DNA of 64,000 nt from Candidatus Dormiibacter spiritus. Lineage in GTDB: Bacteria > Chloroflexota > Dormibacteria > Dormibacterales > Dormibacteraceae. The notes beneath the pieces were generated by a model. That model did not search any database. It saw nothing but the letters and a program-made list of their open reading frames with translations, and had not been told where the DNA came from. Shown here piece by piece: positions 16,474 to 24,172 of this stretch (position 1 is the stretch's first letter; each line of letters starts with the position of its first letter). Both the position numbers and the translations under genes were made by a program. Location of the stretch: positions 62,001-126,000 of the forward strand of contig QHBT01000035.1 in NCBI GenBank assembly GCA_003244185.1, written 5' to 3'.

Positions 16474-16973
16474 ACCGGCGGCCGCCCCTGGCCCTGATCG
16501 GCTTCATGGGCTGCGGCAAATCGACTGTCGGCCGCCGCGTCGCCGAGATGGCCGCGGCGCCGTATTTTGACCTGGACCAGATGCTCGAAGAGTCCAGCGG
16601 CCTGGCCCTAGGGACGTACTTCGCCCGCCACGGCGAGGCGGCATTCCGGGCGCTCGAAGCACGGCTGCTGCCCGAGGTGCTGCAGCCAGGAGCCGTCACC
16701 TCGCTGGGGGGTGGCACGCCTGTGCCCGAAGCCAACTGGCGCCTGCTCCAGGAGCGAGCCAGGACCGTTTACCTGGCGGCCCCACTGGGGGTGTTGCTCG
16801 CCCGAGCTGGAAGCCAGGCCAGCCGACCCCTTCTCTGGGGGCGGAGCACGCAGGAGCTGGAGCAGCTGTGGCGCGCCCGGCTGCCGCGCTACGAGGCGGC
16901 TCACGGGCGCGTCGATGCCGCGCGGCCGGTCGAAGAGGTGGCGCGGGAGGTGCTGGCGCTCTGGGACTCGTGA
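16470..16973 (+). CDS. aroK: Shikimate kinase, apparent CTG start
   Basis: 167 residues from CTG 16470; phosphorylates shikimate with ATP. The family N-terminus, with LIGFMGCGKSTVG (Walker A), begins only about eight residues after CTG 16470, which overlaps the previous stop as CTGA. No ATG, GTG or TTG lies in frame between the upstream stop and ATG 16506, and that ATG is inside the P-loop itself, so the annotated-looking ATG would delete the first strand. Substrate residues: FDLDQ, GEAAFRALE and SLGGGTP. Overlaps aroB by GTGA. Confidence 0.9.
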   Translation: MNRRPPLALIGFMGCGKSTVGRRVAEMAAAPYFDLDQMLEESSGLALGTYFARHGEAAFRALEARLLPEVLQPGAVTSLGGGTPVPEANWRLLQERARTVYLAAPLGVLLARAGSQASRPLLWGRSTQELEQLWRARLPRYEAAHGRVDAARPVEEVAREVLALWDS

Positions 16974-18040
16974 GTGTCCAGCTGGCCGAGCGCGCCTACC
17001 CGGTGCTCATCGGTTCCGGCGCCCTCCAGGAGTTACCTCGCCGGCTGCGCGAGAAGGCCGCGTCGAGCGCAGCTGTGGTGAGTGACAGCAATGTCGCCGG
17101 CGAGTGGGGAGAAGCTGTGGTGGCGGGATTGACGGGGGTCGGCATCCGCTCCCAGCTCCACGTTGTACGACCTGGCGAACAGGCGAAATCCCTCTCCGAG
17201 CTGAGCGGAGTCCTCGACTTCATGGAGCTCTTCGGGCTGGATCGCTGGGGCGTCGTCGTGGCTCTTGGCGGGGGCACCGTGGGCGATCTGGCCGGGTTCG
17301 CCGCCGCCGTCTGGCAGCGGGGCGTTCGCTATGTCCAGGTGCCCACCACGCTGCTCGCGATGGTCGACGCCAGCGTGGGCGGCAAGACAGGGGTCAACAG
17401 CAAGCGGAGCAAGAACTCGATAGGCGCCGTCTGGCAGCCGCTCGCGGTCTTCTCCGACCTGACCACACTGCGCACCCTGCCGGAAGCCGAATATCTCGCC
17501 GCCTTCGGCGAGATCGTGAAGTACGCGGTGAGCCTGGATCGGGACCTGGCGGAAACCCTGAGACTGCAGGCGCCGGCGCTCCGAGAGCGAGACCTGACAG
17601 CTCTGGAGTCGGTGGTGACCCGCGGCATCGAGCTGAAAGCCCAGGTGGTCGCGGCCGACGAGAGAGAGGCCGGCCCCCGCGAGGTCCTCAATTACGGCCA
17701 CACTGTCGGGCATGCGCTGGAGATCGCTTCCGACTTTGCCATCCCCCACGGCCGCGCCGTCGCCGTGGGCCTGCGGGCGGCTGCTCGCCTGGGTGTCGAG
17801 TGCTGTGGCTGTCCCCAATCAGTGGTAGAGGTCCAGGACGAGCTGCTGGCGGCCTTCGGCCTGCCCGGTGACCTGCCGCCTGTGCGGGAGTCTGAAGTGC
17901 TGGCGGCGCTGCCGCGAGACAAGAAGGCCCGCGAGGGCCGGCTCCGCTGGGTCCTGCCCCGGGAGCTGGGCAAGGTTCAGGTCGGCGTGAGCGTGCCTGC
18001 GACGGCCGTCGAGCGCGTGGTTCACGAGGTCCTTTCATGA
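16970..18040 (+). CDS. aroB: 3-dehydroquinate synthase
   Basis: 356 residues; NAD- and metal-dependent cyclisation of DAHP, second step of the shikimate pathway. VVALGGGTVGDLAGFAAA, VPTTLLAMVDASVGGKTGVN and the metal ligands in EIVKYAV and NYGHTVGHALE are present. The frame is open upstream from 16868, but GTG 16970 gives the normal N-terminus and a GTGA overlap with aroK. Stop overlaps aroQ (ATGA). Confidence 0.96.
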   Translation: MSVQLAERAYPVLIGSGALQELPRRLREKAASSAAVVSDSNVAGEWGEAVVAGLTGVGIRSQLHVVRPGEQAKSLSELSGVLDFMELFGLDRWGVVVALGGGTVGDLAGFAAAVWQRGVRYVQVPTTLLAMVDASVGGKTGVNSKRSKNSIGAVWQPLAVFSDLTTLRTLPEAEYLAAFGEIVKYAVSLDRDLAETLRLQAPALRERDLTALESVVTRGIELKAQVVAADEREAGPREVLNYGHTVGHALEIASDFAIPHGRAVAVGLRAAARLGVECCGCPQSVVEVQDELLAAFGLPGDLPPVRESEVLAALPRDKKAREGRLRWVLPRELGKVQVGVSVPATAVERVVHEVLS

Positions 18041-18471
18041 AGCGCCTCCTCGTGGTCAACGGTCCCAATCTGAACCTGCTGGGCACCCGAGAGCCGGAGA
18101 TCTACGGCTCCCTGACGCTCGCCCAAATCGAGGCCCGGCTGCAGCAGAGGGCACGCGCCAGAGACTGCGAGCTCCGCTGTTTCCAGTCCAACTCGGAGGC
18201 CGCCATCCTTGACTTCATACAGTCGGAGGCCGCCGCCGCCCAGGGCCTGGTTCTCAATCCCGGCGCCCTGACCCACAGCTCGGTGGCCCTCTACGATTGC
18301 CTCAAGGCGCTCGCCCTCCCCACAGTTGAGGTCCACCTCTCCAACATCCACGCTCGAGAGGAGTTTCGATCTCGCAGCGTCACGGCGGCAGCGGCCCTGG
18401 GCGTGGTGACGGGGCTGGGTGCGAGCGGCTATATCTACGCCATGGAGTACCTGATTGATCGAGACGAATAA
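18037..18471 (+). CDS. aroQ: Type II 3-dehydroquinate dehydratase
   Basis: 144 residues, typical length of the dodecameric type II enzyme. The active-site Tyr loop follows LLVVNGPNLNLLGTREPEIYG; also visible are FQSNSEAAILDFI, NPGALTHSSVAL and VEVHLSNIHAREEFR. ATG start overlaps aroB. It shares 17 bp with efp at its 3' end, a combination (aroQ-efp) common in Gram-positive-type genomes. Confidence 0.96.
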   Translation: MKRLLVVNGPNLNLLGTREPEIYGSLTLAQIEARLQQRARARDCELRCFQSNSEAAILDFIQSEAAAAQGLVLNPGALTHSSVALYDCLKALALPTVEVHLSNIHAREEFRSRSVTAAAALGVVTGLGASGYIYAMEYLIDRDE

Positions 18472-19012
18472 CTTCCGAAATGGCACAGCCTTCGAGATGG
18501 ACGGCAAGCTGCTGACAGTGGTCAGCGTGGAACACATCAAGATGGCTCGAGCCGGCGCGGTGATCAAAGCCAAGCTGAAAAACATCCGCGACGGCTCCAT
18601 CTACGAGCAGAGCTTCCGCAGTGGGGACAAGTACAGGACTGTCCGGATCGAGAAGTTGGCAGCCACCTACCTCTACGGGGACGGTGACAACCACCACTTC
18701 ATGGACGCCCAGAACTACGAGCAGTTGGCCCTGGCCACGGACAGGCTGGCGGACGTCCTGCCGTTCCTGAAGGAGGGCAACTCGGTCAGCCTCCTGCGCT
18801 ATGAGGATGAGGTGATAGGAGTTGAGCTGCCGATCACGCTGGAGCTGATCGTGGCGGAGACGGAGCCCGGCGTGCGTGGGGACACTGTATCCGGCACCAG
18901 CAAGCCGGCAACTCTCGAGACTGGCGCGCAGCTGAGCGTCCCGCTGTTCGTCAACCGTGGCGACCGAATCCGCGTGGACACGCGCACCGGCCACTACATC
19001 GAACGCGCCTAG
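18455..19012 (+). CDS. efp: Elongation factor P (Arg32 type)
   Basis: 185 residues, three beta-barrel domains; rescues ribosomes stalled at polyproline. Start TTG 18455 lies inside aroQ. The domain I tip reads KMARAGAV (residues 29-36), so the residue that enters the peptidyl-transferase centre is Arg32, as in Thermus-like EF-P (KLGRGGAK), and not Lys. The C-terminal signature is RGDTVSGTSKPATLETG. No EarP-like or EpmA-like modification gene is visible nearby. Confidence 0.95.
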   Translation: MIETNNFRNGTAFEMDGKLLTVVSVEHIKMARAGAVIKAKLKNIRDGSIYEQSFRSGDKYRTVRIEKLAATYLYGDGDNHHFMDAQNYEQLALATDRLADVLPFLKEGNSVSLLRYEDEVIGVELPITLELIVAETEPGVRGDTVSGTSKPATLETGAQLSVPLFVNRGDRIRVDTRTGHYIERA

Positions 19013-19252
19013 GCCGATGAGAAGGGGCTTCGGCCTGCGGTCTCGTCGGCGCCTTGGCGCCCATGCGGCCCATCTTCGCGCCTACTTTCTGTGCTCCTCG
19101 TTCACGCATAGTTCAGATGCGCTTACTCCGGTGCTCGAAAAGGCACCCGAATCTGGACCACCTGGATCGCCAAATCACTCGACGACAGTTTTTTCATCAC
19201 CCTGCTAGGGCTGACCTTGCGTTGTCGAGGCTGCCGGCAGGCTGAAAAGGCC

Positions 19253-19258
19253 TAACCT
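19253..19258 (+). promoter_or_regulatory. Putative -10 box (TAACCT), leaderless aceK
   Basis: TAACCT lies 7 nt before ATG 19266. The preceding 240-bp spacer (19013-19252) has no gene; it contains the self-complementary GGCGCC-TT-GGCGCC and a weak GGCCGA/TTCGGCC pairing directly after efp that may help end the upstream message. Confidence 0.55.
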
Positions 19259-19265
19259 GCCGGAC

Positions 19266-21005
19266 ATGGCGGAGCCGGGCATCACTTTCTCCGCCAGCCG
19301 GCTGGCCAATATCGTCGCCCACGCCGTCTTCAGCGCGTTCGTCGATTACGCTGGCGCCTTCGAGCAGATCACCCGCCGCGCCCAGGACAGGTTCGTCAAG
19401 CGGGACTGGCCGGGCGCCGCTGCCGACGCATCCGAGCGGCTCGATCTCTACACGGGAGTGGTCGACCGAGCCCAGACGCAGGTGGAGACCATGCTTGCCG
19501 CGCGGTCGGCTGAACGCCTGATCTGGGCAGGGCTGAAGGCCGTCTACTCAGGTCTCATTGCGGGCCGGCCGGATTGGGAGCTGGCCGAAACCTTCTTTAA
19601 CTCGGTGACCAGGCGAATCTTCGCCACCGAGGGCGTGGACGCCAACATCGAGTTCGTCGACTCCGACTTTGCAGTCCCCGACGAGGCGCCCGCGGGAGAA
19701 CTTTGGAAGACCTACGAGGGTGATGAATGCGCGGCGATTTTGCGTTCCGTGCTCAGGGACCCCTGGTTCAACTGCGCGCTTGCCGAGCCAGAGGGCGACG
19801 CCAGTCGTGGTGGCGCCCTGCTGCTCGAGCAAGTTCGGTCGGCCGGCTTTGAGGATCCGGTGCGACGGGCGGAGGTGATCAGGGCGCCCTTCTTCCGCCG
19901 CAAGGGCGCCTATCTGATCGGTCGGCTCATCCTCGGCGATCGCCGCCTGCCGTTCGGCCTCGCCTTTCTCAACTCAGCGGCCGGCGTCACCTTGGACGCC
20001 GTCCTGACCGGCGAGGACGACATCAGCATCGTCTTCAGCTTCACCCGCTCACACTTCTTCATCGACCTGGGGCCGCCGCATCAGCTGGTCACGCTCCTGA
20101 AGGAGCTGATGCCGAAGAAGCCAGTCGCTGAGCTCTACATCGCCCTGGGTCATCACAAGCACGGCAAGACCGAGCTGTACAGGGACCTGCTGCGCCATCT
20201 GGCTACCTCTGATCGCCGGTTCGAGCCGGCTCCGGGGACACCCGGCACCGTGATGCTGGTCTTCGCGATGGAGGGCTATGACGTGGTCTTCAAGGTGATC
20301 CGCGATCGCTTTCCGGTGGTCAAGCCGGTGACGCCGCAGCAAATTCGCGACAAGTACAGGCTGGTCTTCCACCACGACCGCGCCGGCCGCCTGGTCGAGG
20401 CCCAGGAGTTCGAGCATCTGCAGTTCGACAGCGCCAGGTTCGCCCCCGAGCTGCTGGAGGAGTTCCGGCGCGACGCCGAGCGCACCGTCGAGTTGGCAGC
20501 GGATCGCGTGGTCGTCCACCACGCCTACCTCGAGCGGCGGGTGACCCCCCTCGACTGGTACCTGCGCCAGGCCGACCCGGCGGCGGCGGCCGCCGCGGTC
20601 AGCGATTTCGGTCAGGCAGTCAAGGAACTCGCGGCCAGCGGCATCTTTCCCGGCGAGCTGCTGCCCAAGAACTTCGGGCTGACCCGTCACGCACGCGTGG
20701 TCTGCTACGACTATGACGAGCTCGGTCTGCTTTCAGAGTTCACTTTCCGGACCCTGCCCGCCGCCGTCGACGACCAGGATGACCTCGCCGACGAGGCATG
20801 GTTCGGGATCGGTCCGAGAGACCTCTTCCCGGAGGAATTCGGACGCTTCCTGGGCTTCACGCCCGATCAGCGAAAGGCCCTGGAGGTGCTCCACCGCGAT
20901 CTTTACGACGTCACCTTCTGGCAGTCCACTCAGGCTTTGGTCCGCAGCGCCGAGATCATTGACATCTTCCCTTACCCGGCTTCCCGGCGGCTGCCGGCCA
21001 GGTGA
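19266..21005 (+). CDS. aceK: Isocitrate dehydrogenase kinase/phosphatase
   Basis: 579 residues, full length for AceK, which phosphorylates and dephosphorylates isocitrate dehydrogenase to steer carbon between the TCA cycle and the glyoxylate shunt. Recognisable blocks: GHHKHGKTELYRDLL, the ATP-binding lysine segment VVFKVIRDRF, FEHLQFDSARF, the HHAYLERRVTPL segment, and the catalytic-loop region LLPKNFGLTRHARVVCYDYDEL. It stands alone with its own putative promoter; aceA, aceB and icd are not in the window. AceK is mainly known from Proteobacteria, so its presence in this background is notable. Confidence 0.9.
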   Translation: MAEPGITFSASRLANIVAHAVFSAFVDYAGAFEQITRRAQDRFVKRDWPGAAADASERLDLYTGVVDRAQTQVETMLAARSAERLIWAGLKAVYSGLIAGRPDWELAETFFNSVTRRIFATEGVDANIEFVDSDFAVPDEAPAGELWKTYEGDECAAILRSVLRDPWFNCALAEPEGDASRGGALLLEQVRSAGFEDPVRRAEVIRAPFFRRKGAYLIGRLILGDRRLPFGLAFLNSAAGVTLDAVLTGEDDISIVFSFTRSHFFIDLGPPHQLVTLLKELMPKKPVAELYIALGHHKHGKTELYRDLLRHLATSDRRFEPAPGTPGTVMLVFAMEGYDVVFKVIRDRFPVVKPVTPQQIRDKYRLVFHHDRAGRLVEAQEFEHLQFDSARFAPELLEEFRRDAERTVELAADRVVVHHAYLERRVTPLDWYLRQADPAAAAAAVSDFGQAVKELAASGIFPGELLPKNFGLTRHARVVCYDYDELGLLSEFTFRTLPAAVDDQDDLADEAWFGIGPRDLFPEEFGRFLGFTPDQRKALEVLHRDLYDVTFWQSTQALVRSAEIIDIFPYPASRRLPAR

Positions 21006-21049
21006 AAAATGCCGGCCTGGGGCGGGCAGCCGTGGGCGGTCCCCTCAGG

Positions 21050-21055
21050 TAGCAT
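21050..21055 (+). promoter_or_regulatory. Putative -10 box (TAGCAT), leaderless Asp23 gene
   Basis: TAGCAT sits 7 nt before ATG 21063, with no Shine-Dalgarno sequence between them. Confidence 0.55.
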
Positions 21056-21062
21056 CGGGGCG

Positions 21063-21404
21063 ATGGCGCAGGCGACTTCCGGCAGCGTGCGGGTGGCCAA
21101 CGAGGTCATCGCCAGCATTGCCGCCCTGGCTGCCCGAGAGGTGGAGGGCGTGCAGGACGTGGATCAGCCCAGCGCCCGGCAGCTGATGGACTGGCTGAAG
21201 CGGCAGACTGTTCACAGTGGCGTGCGCGTCGCGCTGGACGGCGAGCGCAAGATCCATCTCGACGTCTTTCTGACAGTGGTTTCAACCGCGGCGCTGCAGG
21301 AAGTCGCTGCGCGTGTGCAGGCCAATGTGGTCGAAGCCGTGGAACGCATGCTGGGCCTGGAGGTCGCCGAGGTCAGCGTCTTCGTGTCCAGCGTCGCCTT
21401 CTGA
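21063..21404 (+). CDS. Asp23/Gls24-family envelope stress protein
   Basis: 113 residues with the Asp23 pattern: GSVRVANEVIASIAALAAREVEGV at the N-terminus, then a hydrophilic beta-alpha repeat ending in VSVFVSSVAF. Usual neighbours are nusB and accB/accC in Gram-positive genomes; here nusB follows 86 bp later. In Staphylococcus Asp23 coats the membrane and affects cell-wall stress gene expression. Confidence 0.88.
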   Translation: MAQATSGSVRVANEVIASIAALAAREVEGVQDVDQPSARQLMDWLKRQTVHSGVRVALDGERKIHLDVFLTVVSTAALQEVAARVQANVVEAVERMLGLEVAEVSVFVSSVAF

Positions 21405-21490
21405 TGTCATCCGCCACAGCCGTAAGCAGGCGCCAGATCCGGTTCGTGAAGGGGCCGCCAGGTTCCCCGCGACCCCTCTGATTGCTGGTC

Positions 21491-21913
21491 ATGGCTGGTT
21501 CTCGCCACCGTGCTCGAGAGCTGGCGCTGAAGGCTCTCTTTCAACTCGAGGGCAGCCCGGAAGGCCCCCTGGCCGCTGTCGAGTACTTGGCCGGAGAGGA
21601 GGCGGCCGAGCCAACCGAGCGGGAATTCGCTGGGCGGATCGTGGCGGGGGTGCTCGAACATGGTGAGGAGATCGACGGGCTGATCCGGGCAGCCTCCACC
21701 AACTGGAGTCCTGAGCAGATGGGCAGGGTGGATCGCACGGTCCTTCGGATCGCCGTCTACGAGATCCGCTTTGGCGGGGAGGTGCCGCTGCGCGCAGCGC
21801 TCAACGAATCGATCGACCTGGCGAAGACATTCGCGGGCGAGGAGTCGGGCCGTTTCGTCAACGGAGTGCTGGGCCGGATCGTGGCGGGGGCCGCGCGTGA
21901 GGTCCCCAGCTGA
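21491..21913 (+). CDS. nusB: Transcription antitermination factor NusB
   Basis: 140 residues, all-helical. It binds boxA RNA with S10 during rRNA antitermination. HRARELALKALFQLEG at the N-terminus and DRTVLRIAVYEIRFG then LRAALNESIDLAKTFAGEESGRFVNGVLG at the C-terminus are diagnostic. ATG 21491 is preferred to TTG 21482. Its last 17 bp overlap xseB. Confidence 0.95.
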   Translation: MAGSRHRARELALKALFQLEGSPEGPLAAVEYLAGEEAAEPTEREFAGRIVAGVLEHGEEIDGLIRAASTNWSPEQMGRVDRTVLRIAVYEIRFGGEVPLRAALNESIDLAKTFAGEESGRFVNGVLGRIVAGAAREVPS

Positions 21914-22109
21914 GGCCGCCCCCGGGCCTGAGCCGGTGGATGGGTTGCTCGATCGGCTGGAGGCGGCACTGCAGCGCCTGAACGACCCCCGAGCGCCCGT
22001 GCAGCAAATTGTGGCCGATTACGAGCTGGCGGAGCGCCTGCTCAGGGACGCGGAAGACAGGCTGGAGCAGGCTCGGACCGCGCTCGGTCAGGGTCGGTCA
22101 GGCGCCTAG
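21897..22109 (+). CDS. xseB: Exodeoxyribonuclease VII small subunit
   Basis: 70 residues from GTG 21897, mostly one amphipathic helix pair: DGLLDRLEAALQRLNDP, then YELAERLLRDAEDRLEQA, the XseB pattern. An internal GTG at 21936 would give a 57-residue protein. The large subunit xseA, usually next to it, is not in this window. The call rests on a short but characteristic sequence. Confidence 0.75.
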   Translation: MRSPAEAAPGPEPVDGLLDRLEAALQRLNDPRAPVQQIVADYELAERLLRDAEDRLEQARTALGQGRSGA

Positions 22110-22113
22110 AGTC

Positions 22114-22533
22114 GTGCAGCGGTACCTGTTGCCGGCAGCCGTGGCGTGGCTCATCGCCCAAGGCCTCAAGCTGGGCCTCTACAGCGCCAGGCGCCGGCGG
22201 CTGGACCTGCGCATTCTGGCCGAGATGGGCGGAATGCCGAGCTCCCATTCGGCGCTGGTCATGGCTCTGACTGCCGCCCTGGGCCGCGTCAACGGCGTCA
22301 ACTCGTCGGTGTTCGCTGTCGCGTTGGTGCTGTCGATAGTCGTCATGTACGACGCGCAGGGTGTGCGGCGGGCGGCCGGCCTGCAGGCTTCCGTGCTGAA
22401 CCGTTTGATGGATGACCTGATGGCTCAGCGGGGCATCCGCGAGGACCGGCTGCGGGAGTTGGTGGGCCACACGCCGGTTCAGGTACTCGTGGGCGCGGCG
22501 CTGGGCATCGGGATCGGCCTGCTGCCGTTTTAG
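22114..22533 (+). CDS. Divergent PAP2-family (DUF212/YuiD-like) membrane protein
   Basis: 139 residues with four hydrophobic segments. GGMPSSHSALVMAL (about residues 42-55) and MYDAQGVRRAAG (about 78-89) are the DUF212 signatures, related to the PAP2 phosphatase motif SxxxH. GTG 22114 start; the stop touches the start of tlyA. It is possibly a lipid or isoprenoid phosphatase, but activity has not been shown for most of the family. Confidence 0.85.
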   Translation: MQRYLLPAAVAWLIAQGLKLGLYSARRRRLDLRILAEMGGMPSSHSALVMALTAALGRVNGVNSSVFAVALVLSIVVMYDAQGVRRAAGLQASVLNRLMDDLMAQRGIREDRLRELVGHTPVQVLVGAALGIGIGLLPF

Positions 22534-23312
22534 TGGTGGCTCCGTCGCGACAGCGGCTGGATCTGGCTCTCGTCAAAGCGGGAATGGCCGAGTCGCGCAG
22601 CCAGGCCCAGGCTCTCATCCTGGCGGGCAAGGTCAAGGTCGGGGAGGAGACAGTGCGCAGGTCCGATCGGCTGGTGGCAGCCGAACCGCTCCACGTGGTG
22701 GCGCCCCCGGCGTTCGTGAGCCGAGCAGGCGCCAAGCTGGCCGGAGCGTTGACAGCCTTCGGAGTGGCGGTCGCCGGCCGCATCTGTGCAGATGTCGGCG
22801 CTTCGACAGGTGGTTTCACCGACGTTCTGCTCCAGCGCGGAGCCGCCCGCGTTTACGCCATCGACGTGGGCAGGGGACTGCTGCATTGGCGGCTGCGGCA
22901 GGACCCCCGCGTGGTGCTGCTGGAGCGCGTCAACGCCCGAACGTTGGAGCAACTCCCCGAGCAGCCGCAGCTGGTCGTCGTGGACGTCTCCTTCATCGGG
23001 CTGGAGCTGGTCCTCCCAGCACTCTGTCGCTCTGCCCCGGGCGCAGAGCTGGTGGTGCTCTTCAAACCCCAGTTTCAGGTAGGTCGGCGCGAGGTGGGAA
23101 AGGGCGGCGTTGTCCGCGACGAAGCTGCCATCGCCGCCGCTCTCGTTCGCTTCCGCGCCTGGTGCCAGGAACAGGGCATAGCCGTCCTGGGCGAAGTCGT
23201 GTCCAGCCTCCCTGGCGCTGAGGGAAATGTAGAAAGACTCCTCCATCTGCGTGCGCCCGGGCGGCGGGCGACCCCTGCCGAATCGCGTCCGGCGAGTGTC
23301 CAGAAAGATTAG
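22533..23312 (+). CDS. tlyA: TlyA-type 16S/23S rRNA 2'-O-methyltransferase
   Basis: 259 residues: N-terminal S4 RNA-binding domain (RLDLALVKAGMAESRSQAQALI, residues about 7-65) and a FtsJ-like Rossmann methyltransferase with the SAM loop ADVGASTGGFTDVLL, VVVDVSFIGLEL and GKGGVVRDE. The usual KPQFE motif reads KPQFQ. GTG 22533 overlaps the previous stop by one base. TlyA next to nadK and recN is the standard order in Actinobacteria and Firmicutes. Confidence 0.93.
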   Translation: MVAPSRQRLDLALVKAGMAESRSQAQALILAGKVKVGEETVRRSDRLVAAEPLHVVAPPAFVSRAGAKLAGALTAFGVAVAGRICADVGASTGGFTDVLLQRGAARVYAIDVGRGLLHWRLRQDPRVVLLERVNARTLEQLPEQPQLVVVDVSFIGLELVLPALCRSAPGAELVVLFKPQFQVGRREVGKGGVVRDEAAIAAALVRFRAWCQEQGIAVLGEVVSSLPGAEGNVERLLHLRAPGRRATPAESRPASVQKD

Positions 23313-23315
23313 GAT
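23310..23315 (+). promoter_or_regulatory. Putative -10 box (TAGGAT), leaderless nadK
   Basis: TAGGAT includes the tlyA stop codon and lies 6 nt before GTG 23322. Confidence 0.5.
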
Positions 23316-23321
23316 GGGCCT

Positions 23322-24164
23322 GTGAAAGAAGCAGTCGGCATCCTCTTCCACCCAGGTGTTGACCGGAAGCTGCCGGCCATCGAGGAGGCGCGCCGGCTGC
23401 TGGTCGGAGAAGGCTTTGAGTGCTGGGAGGCGCCGCGCGGCGGCAGCCGCCGCGTGTTGAGGCCGCGCACCCGCCTCCTGCTGACACTGGGCGGGGATGG
23501 CACTCTCCTTTCCGGAGCTCGGCTGGCGGCACCGGCGGGGGTGCCGCTGCTCGGCGTCAACCTGGGCCGGCTCGGCTTTCTCACCGAGCTGGAGCTGGCC
23601 GGGCTGAAGCGCGGTCTGCAGGCCTTCCTGGCTGGACGCTTCCGACTCGAGGAGCGCACGGTTTTGCAGGTGTCGGTGACCACGCAGACCGGGGCCACGC
23701 GCCGCCAGGTGGGCGTCAACGAAGTGGTCATTCAGCGCGGCGCCGACGGCGGCCTTCTCCGGCTCCATATCGGGGTGGATTCCGAACAGGTGGGCGTGAT
23801 CGACGCGGACGGCCTCCTCGTGGCCACCGCCACCGGCTCAACCGCCTACGCTCTGGCGGCCGGGGGTCCGATCCTGGAGCCGAGCGTCGAGAACCTTCTT
23901 CTGGTGCCCATCAACCCCTTCGCCCTCACGGTGCGGCCCATAGTCTTCCCGGGCCGCCACCAGTTGAGCCTGCAGCTGAGCCGCGCCGCCGGCCTGCTGG
24001 CAGTTGACGGCCAGAAGGCTCGTCGGCTGGCCGAAGGCGACAGGATCGAGGTGGCGGCCCATCCCCGCCGTCTTCAGATGGTGCGCTTGAGCCAGGCCGA
24101 TCGGTTCTACGGACTGCTGCAGCAGAAGCTCGGCTGGGGCCTGCCGCTCGTGCCGACCCCCTGA
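23322..24164 (+). CDS. nadK: NAD kinase
   Basis: 280 residues; makes NADP from NAD. The conserved GGDGTLL (about residues 57-63), NLGRLGFLTEL, VNEVVIQRG and ATGSTAYALAAGGPIL blocks are all present. GTG 23322 start, with a possible leaderless promoter. recN follows 8 bp later. Confidence 0.96.
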   Translation: MKEAVGILFHPGVDRKLPAIEEARRLLVGEGFECWEAPRGGSRRVLRPRTRLLLTLGGDGTLLSGARLAAPAGVPLLGVNLGRLGFLTELELAGLKRGLQAFLAGRFRLEERTVLQVSVTTQTGATRRQVGVNEVVIQRGADGGLLRLHIGVDSEQVGVIDADGLLVATATGSTAYALAAGGPILEPSVENLLLVPINPFALTVRPIVFPGRHQLSLQLSRAAGLLAVDGQKARRLAEGDRIEVAAHPRRLQMVRLSQADRFYGLLQQKLGWGLPLVPTP

Positions 24165-24172
24165 AGCCGGCT

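Noticed and set aside
22530-23768. Minus-strand open frame opposite tlyA and nadK
   Set aside because: Antisense shadow of two well-supported genes.
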